A DNA stretch of 64,000 nucleotides from Spirochaeta isovalerica (lineage in GTDB: Bacteria > Spirochaetota > Spirochaetia > DSM-2461): contig NZ_JACHGJ010000002.1 of NCBI RefSeq assembly GCF_014207565.1, forward strand, positions 558,001 to 622,000, read 5' to 3'. Below are positions 9,119-16,968 of the stretch, piece by piece. A program made the translations under genes and the position numbers. Positions within the stretch are counted from its first letter, which is position 1. Every line of letters begins with the position of its first letter. Below the pieces are notes generated by a model. It was not told the origin of the DNA and did not search any database. It saw only the letters and a program-made list of their open reading frames with translations.

Positions 9119-10636
9119 TTATTTGATATTCATTCGAGCTTCCTCGATGATATTGAAAGCATCGGGAGTGTTTCTCAGATAATCAGCCAGAGCTTCAGTC
9201 GACAGGCTGTTTACAGCAATGATTCCTCCGCCGTAGATGGCAAAGGGTTTATAGTCCGGTGCTCCGGCCCGGCCTGCCGCGCCGATTTGAGCGAGGATGT
9301 CGAGAACGGCAGCATTGTATGTCTTTTCCATCCCGGCGGGTTCTCCCCCTATCATCAGATTGGAAATTCTGCTGCCCGCTTCTTTGGACGTGTCGACATC
9401 GCAAGTCAGTCCGCTGACCTGCATGAGGAACCCGTTCGGTTCGGGATAGATGGCGAATCCTGCTTCCAGAGAGGCAAGTACTTCTGATCCCGTCATGGGA
9501 ATGGTCACGACTGATCCGCCCATAGCCAGAATATTGAGTACATCCTGCATCGTCACACCTCCGGCTTCCGCGCTCGACCGGATCCAACCGGCGTTCATGA
9601 GAGCGATGTCGGCACCGCTGTCGGAACGGAAGGCATCGGTAACGAGACGGCCGAGATTGGTATCACTTGTGCGGATGACAGCTCGGGTTCCCTCCAGGAA
9701 TTCCGGAGAAACGGCCAGCACTTCATTGAGAATCGCATCATTTTTGGCTTTGATTTCCGCAAGGACTGCTGAGACTTCAGGATCTTCGGCGTTCTTTAGT
9801 TTTTCATCGGTCAAATCTACCAAGCGGGATGTCTTTTCTACGACTTTCCCCCCTTCTACGGTTAGGGAGGCCATTGCAATGTTGCTGGATTCCGATCCTG
9901 AATTGATTATCAGAGTCTCTCCGACCATTGTTCCCTCGGGCGTGGAAACATGGTCGTGCCCATCAACTATCAGATCGATGCCTTCTACTTCTTCGGCCAG
10001 CCTTTTCGAGGTGAAATCTCTTTCCATTCCCAGGTGGGCCAGGACAATAATCACATCGGCTTTTTCTTTCAGTTCAGGCATAAGCCTGTTTAAAGCGACA
10101 ACGGGATCTTCATAGGTAAAATCCTTGACGCCGTACTCCGGAGTCACGATCCCGACAAGGGCGATATTTACTTTTTTTATGGTTTTGATCAGGTATGGTT
10201 CAAACAGAGCCTCACCATCGGCATAGAGATTGGCTACGATAAAAGGAAAGTTCATCTGCTCTGTCAGTTCGAGAAAGCGTTCAGCACCGAAATCCGTCTC
10301 GTGGTTACCCATAGTCATGGCATCGTACTGAACAGAGTTGAGTGCATAGATAGCGCTTTCTCCCCTGTCGAGGTTTGTCGCTGCATTTCCGGCTATTGTA
10401 TCACCGGCATCGAGAAGAAGGACATCCTGACCTTCTTTTTTCAGCTGATTAACATATCCGGCTACGCGGCTGAAGCCGATACTCGTTTCCGATGGTGTCA
10501 GACCGTAGCCATGGGTGTCATTGGTCGAAACTATGTGAAGTGTGAAGTCTTCGGGCTTTCCGCTTGCCATTATTGACGCTGCCGATAGAAGCAGAACCGA
10601 GGCAAGCAGGAGTGCCTTTTTAAAATTTGTTTTCAT
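9119..10636 (-). CDS. Secreted 5'-nucleotidase/metallophosphatase (UshA/YfkN type)
   Basis: A 505-residue periplasmic or surface phosphohydrolase likely releasing phosphate from nucleotides or sugar nucleotides. A signal peptide covers residues 1-25 (hydrophobic LLLASVLLLSAASIMASG). The two-metal calcineurin-like domain shows STNDTHG, DAGDTIAG, GNHETDFG, LAHLG and DGHDH, so all metal ligands are present. The C-terminal 5'-nucleotidase domain (about 310-500) contains NLGRLVTDAFR and MNAGWIR. AAGGAG precedes the ATG. It is the last gene of the minus-strand operon starting at 16,776, separated from the esterase gene by a hairpin. Why a nucleotidase follows glycosidases is not clear; phosphate or nucleoside scavenging is possible. 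Confidence 0.93.
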   Translation of the reverse strand: MKTNFKKALLLASVLLLSAASIMASGKPEDFTLHIVSTNDTHGYGLTPSETSIGFSRVAGYVNQLKKEGQDVLLLDAGDTIAGNAATNLDRGESAIYALNSVQYDAMTMGNHETDFGAERFLELTEQMNFPFIVANLYADGEALFEPYLIKTIKKVNIALVGIVTPEYGVKDFTYEDPVVALNRLMPELKEKADVIIVLAHLGMERDFTSKRLAEEVEGIDLIVDGHDHVSTPEGTMVGETLIINSGSESSNIAMASLTVEGGKVVEKTSRLVDLTDEKLKNAEDPEVSAVLAEIKAKNDAILNEVLAVSPEFLEGTRAVIRTSDTNLGRLVTDAFRSDSGADIALMNAGWIRSSAEAGGVTMQDVLNILAMGGSVVTIPMTGSEVLASLEAGFAIYPEPNGFLMQVSGLTCDVDTSKEAGSRISNLMIGGEPAGMEKTYNAAVLDILAQIGAAGRAGAPDYKPFAIYGGGIIAVNSLSTEALADYLRNTPDAFNIIEEARMNIK

Positions 10637-10652
10637 TTCTTCTCCTTAATGG

Positions 10653-10693
10653 AGCCGGTAGCGTCTTCCCGAGAATCGGGTCCGCAACCGGCT
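10653..10693 (-). other. Intergenic hairpin
   Basis: AGCCGGT (10653-10659) pairs with ACCGGCT (10687-10693), with an inner CCCGA/TCGGG stem. It fills the gap between the esterase stop and the nucleotidase ribosome site. There is no T tract, so an RNA-stability or processing role is more likely than termination. Confidence 0.6.
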
Positions 10694-10711
10694 ATGTTTA
10701 GCAAAAAGCTA

Positions 10712-12052
10712 TTAGATGTTACTGTCGAAAAAGCGGATCATTTCCTTCAGATAGGTTTTCCCTGTGCTGTTGAAAACCCCCTGAACCATGGGGTCCGGCT
10801 TCCAGTCGAAGTAGGCATGGCTGGCTCCGGGCACTTCAATGTACTCGGCGGCCTGGCCGGCCTGCTCCAGCGCAGCGACATAGCCCTGAACCGCTGCGGG
10901 CGGTATAATAGGATCCTCACTGCCTATCTGGCATTGCTGAGGGGGAAGACGTCGTTCTGACGCATTTGGAATATGGGTCATCGGAGAGAGCTGGGCAAAC
11001 CATGCCTCGTTTCCTTCTGCAGGAATAAGACCGGGCATCTCCTCAGCCATAGCCGGCGCCAGAGTGAAAACTCCATAGCTGGGCGCGGCTACTTTAACGG
11101 AATCCATAATTCCCTTTCTGACTGCTGCCACTTCGCTTTCGGCCACACCTGTCGGCCAGAACTCGAAGTTCATTCCGTCAAATCCACCGGTCCCTATCAT
11201 ATGGGGCATATTGGCTACAACAGCGGCCAGATGTCCGCCTGCGCTGTCTCCGGTCACGGCGAGCCTGCCGGGGTCTCCGCCGTATTCTGCTGCATTTTTC
11301 CTGATATGGGCGATAGCTCCGAAAACATCTTCGATTACGTCAACCAGAGAATTCCCGACCAGATTTCCGCTGGAATCGAGGTCATTGAGAAGGCGGTAAT
11401 CGAGGGCAAAGGCCACGTATTTTCCGGTTTTGGCAATTTCCCTTCCCATTCCTCGCATAATGTCTTCGGTATTGGCGCTCCAGCCTCCTCCGTGAATGAT
11501 AACGACAGAAGGCAGATCTTTTGCTCCTTCCGGTGCGTATACATCATATACAAGGGATTTGTCCCCGACCCGGGCATATTCAATATTCTGGGTTACTTCA
11601 ATACCGTCGAGTTCGCTTTCCTTTATAAAAGATGCTCCCAGTTTATAGATATTGGATGGTCCGTAGGTCTGAAACCGTCCGTCTGCTGGATCGACGGTAA
11701 GGGTCCAGGTCGATTCGGTCGATTCCATGAAGTACCCGTAGTTATAGGCTTCAATGATCCAGATCATTTTGTAGATCGAATCGACCGCGTATCCCTCATC
11801 GGGTGTGGCCGTAAGGGTAAACTGTGTTCCGGCCTTGACCAGTCCGTCGGCGGGGATCGGCGGTTCGACAGTTACGGTACCGTTGACCGCTTCGTCGAGA
11901 ACCACTTTGTAGTATACCTCTTCAGAATCCATGGCAGCTGCCCCGTTCTGTTCATCTGCCGGTTTTTCCGGCTGAGTCGCACATGATGCGACTAGAAATG
12001 CTGTAAATAAAAATGTTAGTAATAAACTGGATGAATGAAAAAATTTCTTCAT
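10712..12052 (-). CDS. Lipoprotein alpha/beta hydrolase (esterase) with N-terminal repeat domain
   Basis: A 446-residue probable carbohydrate esterase or lipase-like enzyme tethered to the envelope. The lipoprotein signal peptide ends at the lipobox VASC (Cys24). An InlB/bacterial-repeat-type module follows (DEAVNGTVTVEP, GTQFTLTATPDEGYAVDSI). The alpha/beta hydrolase domain has oxyanion-hole HGGGWS, nucleophile GDSAGG, acid in GSEDPI and the histidine in GASHAYFDW. The ATG at 12,052 is chosen because AAGGAG lies 8 bases upstream; an earlier in-frame TTG at 12,070 overlaps that ribosome site. It is paralogous to the protein at 24,014. The neighbouring GH3 lipoproteins suggest deacylation of a plant-type polysaccharide. 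Confidence 0.88.
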   Translation of the reverse strand: MKKFFHSSSLLLTFLFTAFLVASCATQPEKPADEQNGAAAMDSEEVYYKVVLDEAVNGTVTVEPPIPADGLVKAGTQFTLTATPDEGYAVDSIYKMIWIIEAYNYGYFMESTESTWTLTVDPADGRFQTYGPSNIYKLGASFIKESELDGIEVTQNIEYARVGDKSLVYDVYAPEGAKDLPSVVIIHGGGWSANTEDIMRGMGREIAKTGKYVAFALDYRLLNDLDSSGNLVGNSLVDVIEDVFGAIAHIRKNAAEYGGDPGRLAVTGDSAGGHLAAVVANMPHMIGTGGFDGMNFEFWPTGVAESEVAAVRKGIMDSVKVAAPSYGVFTLAPAMAEEMPGLIPAEGNEAWFAQLSPMTHIPNASERRLPPQQCQIGSEDPIIPPAAVQGYVAALEQAGQAAEYIEVPGASHAYFDWKPDPMVQGVFNSTGKTYLKEMIRFFDSNI

Positions 12053-12082
12053 TGAATGTACTCCTTTCAATGAAAATCCGTT

Positions 12083-12119
12083 TCCGGGGGGCGGTACCTG
12101 TGACGAACCGCCGCCCGGA
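12083..12119 (-). other. Intergenic GC-rich hairpin
   Basis: GCGGT (12,091-12,095) pairs with ACCGC (12,107-12,111), extended outward by an imperfect CCGGGGG/CGCCCGG stem. It sits between the GH3 and esterase genes on the minus strand without a T tract. Confidence 0.5.
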
Positions 12120-12146
12120 TTAAATCATTAGACTTGTCTACTGATT

Positions 12147-14273
12147 TCAGTAGGAAGTCAAACCATCTCCCATTTTGAAGGTCTGGTTAGCTGAATCGTT
12201 GGGCAGATCTTCAAACTGGGCATATACGTCGGCATCAGAGGCTGGTATGGCCATGGGAAGCTTCCCTGCAGGCTGAACCGACTTATCCTGAACCATGTCC
12301 TTCATCTGGAACACAATGTCCAGAACAGCTTTGTCTGTAGCTCCGAAGTCAACAAGAAGTGTGTCAATATCATCAATATAGGGTTCGATAATGAACGGTC
12401 TGATCATATGAACGTCAAGAATCAGTTTAGCTTTGCTGTCCATGGATGCCACTGTATTGAGGAAGTCCTCCTTGACTGCCGTCCATACAGCTGTATTGCT
12501 CGCGGAACCGAGAGCTCCGAAGGGATGGTCTCCCTGTTCGGACAGGGTAGAGCTCGGGCTCTGGGTGTCATGGTCGTAGACGTAGATCTCTCCGTCCCAT
12601 GAAAGGGGAGCTCCTCCGTCGAGTCCGAAATACATTCCCTGACGGGCGCTGACTCTTTTTATGACGTAATCGGCATCTGCTGCATTTTCCACTACTGTGA
12701 AAGCGGGAACTGCTGCCGCGTAGGCTTCGATTTCATCGCTGTCGTATCCGATATAGCTTACCTGAATTCCCGGTGTGTCGTTCAGATCTTCTGTCGAAGC
12801 GTCGAGGGGAAGGATGGAATCGTCATTTTTCAGCAGAGTGATGGCCTGTTTCATCAGCTCTTCCCCCCGCTTTCTGTTCGCCTCGGCAATGGCCAGAGCT
12901 TCCTGTGGATCGGAGTAGGGGTTTTCGAAGGCTCCGACTTTAAAAGCCAGTTCCAGAACTTTAACGGCCGCTTCATCGATGACTTCTTCGGTGATATAGC
13001 CCTCATCGAGTGCTTCCATCCAGTAGTCCGGTGCTCCCATTCCAACCTGGTGGGAACCGGCTGCTGCGAAATCGGCGATCCTCTGGCCCCGCGGTTTGTC
13101 CCATTCGTCTCCCCAGGCCATGGCGAAACCGAACATCCCGTACATAGGACTTTCCTCTCCATCGAGAGTTCCCCAGTCAGAGGTGACCAGACCGTCCCAT
13201 TTGATTTCATCTCTCAGAATATCCTGCATGAGAATCTTCGAGTAGGCGGCGGGAACATTTTCGATCTGTTTTCCCTTGTAGGTTGTTTCGATAATGCTGT
13301 AATTGGGCATTAAAGCGGCCGGATTGGCTTCAAGAGCTTTCCGCATTGTATTTAGGTGCATTTGCAGATTGTTTCCGGGGTAGATATTGGATCGACCGGG
13401 ATAGGAATGGCTGTCCATTCCGCCTTCGTTGGGACCGGCACCGGGGAAGTGCTTGATAGTTGCCGCGACGCCCTTTTCCGGGTCGACACCGTCATCTCTG
13501 CCCTGAAGTCCCTGAATGTAGGCTTTGGCCAGTTCTCCCACCAGTTCCGCATCGGAACCGAACGTATGTCCGACTCTGGCCCACATGGGTTCGGAGGCGA
13601 TATCTGCCAGAGGTCCAAGGAGCAGTCTGGCTCCGGCGGAACGGAATTCTTCAGCCTGCATGGCTCCCACTTCTCTGGCAATTTCAGGATCTCCGATCGC
13701 ACCTAGACCCAGAAGAAGGGGAAAGGGGGTGAAGGACGTATTCTGAGCATCGCCGCCTTTAAATTCCGTACTGTTCTCATTGGTACCGGCTTCGTGGACG
13801 GGATCGGTGATTATCACCATGGGAACTCCCAGAGGTGTTGCCGCCGCAATTTTCTGAAGCTCGTTGTGATACTTCGCGTAAACTGCTGAATCACCCGCAT
13901 AACCCCATCTTGTCAGATTGAAACGGATATGTTCCTGAGTGATCTTGATCTTGTTCTCAAACGAAACGGTTCCGTTGTCGTCAGTCGGCCCGCCGATAAA
14001 GTCCTTTTCGGCAAGCAGAGCCGCTTTGGCTTCCGTTTCCATTTTCGATACAAGATCCCGCGCCCTTTCAAGGGGAGAGAGTCTCCAGTCCTCGTAGGGG
14101 TCCAGCTGCCCGTCTTTGCTGGCATCGCGGAAACGGAAATTATCCACGGTAATTTCCGTGACTCCGGTTCCTTCGGCGATACCGATTTCCGGCTGCACAT
14201 AGGTCTCTCTGCTTCCACATGATACGAATATCATACCGGCAGATAAACACAGCAGTGCCAAACTTTTTTTCAT
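12147..14273 (-). CDS. GH3 lipoprotein glycosidase with an EF-hand-like calcium loop
   Basis: A 708-residue surface or periplasmic family 3 glycosidase. The lipoprotein signal peptide ends at FVSC (Cys19). A single 12-residue EF-hand-type loop (Asp50 to Glu61, containing KDGQLDPYE) precedes EDWRLSP. The barrel domain has KHFPGAGPNEGGMDSH, and VTSDWG carries the probable nucleophile Asp. The C-terminal part resembles the GH3 sandwich domain. An excellent AGGAGG ribosome site precedes the ATG. It is co-directional with the next GH3 lipoprotein (14,377) and may act with it on exported or environmental oligosaccharides. The two share architecture but differ in length and detail, so they may divide substrates. 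Confidence 0.9.
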   Translation of the reverse strand: MKKSLALLCLSAGMIFVSCGSRETYVQPEIGIAEGTGVTEITVDNFRFRDASKDGQLDPYEDWRLSPLERARDLVSKMETEAKAALLAEKDFIGGPTDDNGTVSFENKIKITQEHIRFNLTRWGYAGDSAVYAKYHNELQKIAAATPLGVPMVIITDPVHEAGTNENSTEFKGGDAQNTSFTPFPLLLGLGAIGDPEIAREVGAMQAEEFRSAGARLLLGPLADIASEPMWARVGHTFGSDAELVGELAKAYIQGLQGRDDGVDPEKGVAATIKHFPGAGPNEGGMDSHSYPGRSNIYPGNNLQMHLNTMRKALEANPAALMPNYSIIETTYKGKQIENVPAAYSKILMQDILRDEIKWDGLVTSDWGTLDGEESPMYGMFGFAMAWGDEWDKPRGQRIADFAAAGSHQVGMGAPDYWMEALDEGYITEEVIDEAAVKVLELAFKVGAFENPYSDPQEALAIAEANRKRGEELMKQAITLLKNDDSILPLDASTEDLNDTPGIQVSYIGYDSDEIEAYAAAVPAFTVVENAADADYVIKRVSARQGMYFGLDGGAPLSWDGEIYVYDHDTQSPSSTLSEQGDHPFGALGSASNTAVWTAVKEDFLNTVASMDSKAKLILDVHMIRPFIIEPYIDDIDTLLVDFGATDKAVLDIVFQMKDMVQDKSVQPAGKLPMAIPASDADVYAQFEDLPNDSANQTFKMGDGLTSY

Positions 14274-14319
14274 ATTTTTCCTCCTGGATAAAAGTTGAAA
14301 AGTTAAATAAGAGAAGGAA

Positions 14320-14342
14320 GCCGCCCCGCCAACCGGGGCGGC
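14320..14342 (-). other. Intergenic GC-rich hairpin
   Basis: GCCGCCCCG (14,320-14,328), loop CCAAC and CGGGGCGGC (14,334-14,342) form a perfect 9-bp stem just after the stop of the upstream GH3 gene. No T tract follows on the minus strand. Confidence 0.7.
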
Positions 14343-14376
14343 CAGTAAAAAAGGAGTAATGAAGTGCAGCTGATTA

Positions 14377-16776
14377 TCAGCCGCCGTATCCGCCCATAGA
14401 GGCGTAGTTCAGGCCGTAACCGATTTCATAAACCGGGTTGGCCGTATCTCCGGGAACATCTTCGAGCTGAGCTTCGACCGAAGCATCATCTCTCGGGAAT
14501 TCAACGGGTAATCTTCCCTGCGGTTTGTTGCCGTTCTGCCAGAAGATAATATCAAGGAATGCTTTATCGGTAGCTGCGAAGTCGATGATCATAGCGTCAA
14601 CTTTGTCATGAAAATCTGTAACGATTCCGGGACGTGAAGCTGTCATCCCTATGATCACTTTCATACCGGGGTAGGCTTCTTTGGCCGCGAGAGCCTTGTC
14701 AACGACGGCTTTGCTTTCCAGACCGCCCAGGTATGTATGAAATCCCTGTCCTATGAATCCGCTTTCTCCGCCGACCTGACTCCAGTCATTAAATTTCCAG
14801 GCTCCGAATTCCGCGAATCCTTCTGAGAAATGACTATTAACTTTTACAGCTTTATCTGTATAAGCCTGCTTATCGTGATCCCATACCATCACAGGGCCGT
14901 CGAAGGACAGAGGTGTTCCCCCCTGAGTTCCGAAGTAGGTGGCTCCTCTGGAGAACATCCGGGCGATGTAGAGATCGGCTTTTTCGGGACTGTCGACGAA
15001 GTTGATATTCAGGTACTGGGTCTCTGTTGAAAATGCTTTTGTTCTGCTCTGTCCGCTGTCCGCTTCGGGGTAGACTGAATCGAAATAGACATCGACTACG
15101 CCGTTCCCGTTTCTATCTACCGAGCTTATATATTCATCGCTGGTTCCCAGTACGGGAAGCATGGCCAGGTTTTCTGCCACATCTTTGTTTTCTGTCAGAA
15201 CCATGGCTTTTTTCATGGCTGCTTCACCGGCTGCATATCTCGATCTGAGCTCATCTCCTTCGGGATCCCAGAATTTCTCCGCTTCATCGAGGTCGACATA
15301 GGGGTTTTCAAAAAGACCGAGCTTGAACTGAAGCTCAAGGGATTTTCTGGCTCCTTCATCGATTTTTTCCTGGGAGATCAAACCGAGCTCAAAGGCTTCA
15401 CGCCAGTTTTCCGTGTAGTCTGTTCCGCCATACTGATAGGTACCGGCGTTGAACATCTCGGCGAAGATCTCCGGTTTCTCCTGAATGTCCATATGACCCC
15501 AGGCACTGCTTTTGGCGATTCCCCAGTCGGAAACGACAGAACCGTCAAATCCCATTTCATCTCTGAGCAGATCGGTCATGATTTTTGTGGAAAATGCAGC
15601 GCCTTCATCAACGGGTTTTCCATCGATGACATCTTTGTACTCTTCTACATCAATGATGCTGTAGCAAGCCATAACTGAAGTGGCTCCTGCGTCGATGGCG
15701 GCCTGAAAGGGCTTTAGGTGTTCATCCAGGTTGTTCCCCGGGAAAACGCTCCACTGACCGGCTGCCGTATGACTGTCCATTCCCTCTACTACGGAACCCG
15801 AACCGGGAATATGTTTGACTGTTGTCGCCATAGCTTCGGGATCGAGGGTCGAACCGCCCTGCATCGCTTTTATAAGAACACTCATGTGCTTGGCCGCCGC
15901 GTCTCCGTTGGCGTGAAGCAGATGCTGTATCCGGCCCCATCTCGGTTCAGTGGCAATATCAGCCTGAGGGCCGAGAAGCATGTGATGGCCGGACATCCTC
16001 ATTTCATCAGCTACTGTCTGGCCGAATGCTTTGGTTGTTTTAAGGTCGTCAGCCGCTCCCAGACCGAGGTAAAAAGGCCATTTTGATAGGCGTGAGGGCC
16101 ACATGTCATCCCCGTTGAAACCGGAGTGAAGGGGATCGGAACTTATAATAACGGGAATTCCGAACTCAGTGCGTTCAGCCAGACCCTGGAGGTTGTTGTT
16201 GAATTTTACCTCGTCCAGAGGAGACAGTTCGAGCTGATCATTGATATATCTCGCTCCATTTTTTATCATAGAGAAGGGAACAGAATTGGACGGTCCGAAG
16301 GCGGTCATAACAGTCCGTTCAATTGTACCGTCTGCATTCAGTCCTTCGAGGCCGTAGTACAGTCTGTCGTCCGATGTGTCTTCCGTTCCTTTATCATCTT
16401 TGGTCATGGCTGTATTGCCTGATTCTCCCAGCCAGTTGAAAAGTCCGGCTTTCATATCGTTTGTCATACGGGCAACGAGGTCAGCCGCTCTCTCCTGAGG
16501 CGACAGACGCCAGTCTTCATAGGGTTCGAGTTTGCCGTTCCCGTTAGAGTCTTTAAACAGCAGCTTGCTCTTCCTGATAATATCTTTCTCAACGCCTGTG
16601 TTGAGAACTGGATCTGTTCCTTCGGAAGGAAGATCGGAATTGTTTGCCAGGTAGTCCTGGTAAAGACCGATTTCCGGCTGTTTACTGTAAATGCTGTTTT
16701 CAAAGGGATCTTTATTGCAGCCTGTTACTGTAAGCACCAGGATAATCGAGCTGATTAGCAAAATCGAGTTTCTCAC
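14377..16776 (-). CDS. GH3 lipoprotein glycosidase with an EF-hand-like calcium loop (first gene of operon)
   Basis: A 799-residue envelope family 3 glycosidase. The signal peptide ends in the lipobox TVTGC (Cys20). A canonical EF-hand-type loop, DSNGNGKLEPYE (76-87), is followed by EDWRLSPQERAADL as in the gene downstream. The barrel has TVKHIPGSGSVVEGMDSH, so the usual KHF is KHI, and the nucleophile Asp is in VVSDWGI. The start is GTG at 16,776 with GGAGGTG 7 bases upstream. It leads the minus-strand operon through the nucleotidase and faces the plus-strand GH3 gene at 16,969 across a 190-base divergent promoter region. Substrate unknown. Confidence 0.89.
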   Translation of the reverse strand: MRNSILLISSIILVLTVTGCNKDPFENSIYSKQPEIGLYQDYLANNSDLPSEGTDPVLNTGVEKDIIRKSKLLFKDSNGNGKLEPYEDWRLSPQERAADLVARMTNDMKAGLFNWLGESGNTAMTKDDKGTEDTSDDRLYYGLEGLNADGTIERTVMTAFGPSNSVPFSMIKNGARYINDQLELSPLDEVKFNNNLQGLAERTEFGIPVIISSDPLHSGFNGDDMWPSRLSKWPFYLGLGAADDLKTTKAFGQTVADEMRMSGHHMLLGPQADIATEPRWGRIQHLLHANGDAAAKHMSVLIKAMQGGSTLDPEAMATTVKHIPGSGSVVEGMDSHTAAGQWSVFPGNNLDEHLKPFQAAIDAGATSVMACYSIIDVEEYKDVIDGKPVDEGAAFSTKIMTDLLRDEMGFDGSVVSDWGIAKSSAWGHMDIQEKPEIFAEMFNAGTYQYGGTDYTENWREAFELGLISQEKIDEGARKSLELQFKLGLFENPYVDLDEAEKFWDPEGDELRSRYAAGEAAMKKAMVLTENKDVAENLAMLPVLGTSDEYISSVDRNGNGVVDVYFDSVYPEADSGQSRTKAFSTETQYLNINFVDSPEKADLYIARMFSRGATYFGTQGGTPLSFDGPVMVWDHDKQAYTDKAVKVNSHFSEGFAEFGAWKFNDWSQVGGESGFIGQGFHTYLGGLESKAVVDKALAAKEAYPGMKVIIGMTASRPGIVTDFHDKVDAMIIDFAATDKAFLDIIFWQNGNKPQGRLPVEFPRDDASVEAQLEDVPGDTANPVYEIGYGLNYASMGGYGG

Positions 16777-16968
16777 TGATTTGCACCTCCTTAAATTATG
16801 TAATCACCGTATCATGTGTTTTTTAAGGAGGCTATCAGCGTTCTGTTGCGGGGGGGCAACCATAAGTTTACGGGTCAACTAATGGTTTCCTCCCCGAAAC
16901 AACTAGCTGATGGCTCTATGAAAAAAGCCATGATATAGTCGGCTTACAAATTAAAAAGGGACCGGTAA
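16777..16968. promoter_or_regulatory. Divergent promoter region between two GH3 operons
   Basis: The 192 bases between oppositely transcribed GH3 genes must hold promoters for both. A small G-rich stem (GTTGC...GCAAC near 16,843-16,858) is visible. I see no confident -35/-10 pair or known operator. Confidence 0.4.

Noticed and set aside
9450-10115. Plus-strand open frame of 221 codons opposite the nucleotidase
   Set aside because: It mirrors the metallophosphatase coding frame and is Ser/Thr/Arg-rich without motifs.
10973-11986. Long plus-strand open frame (337 codons) opposite the esterase gene
   Set aside because: It is antisense to a lipoprotein with complete catalytic motifs, lacks a ribosome site and shows no family features.
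12053-12070. Six-residue extension of the esterase from TTG 12070
   Set aside because: It would place the start within the AAGGAG that serves the ATG at 12,052.
16777-16968. Possible riboswitch in the divergent GH3 intergenic region
   Set aside because: The G-rich stem and nearby bases do not match the core of any riboswitch class I know.
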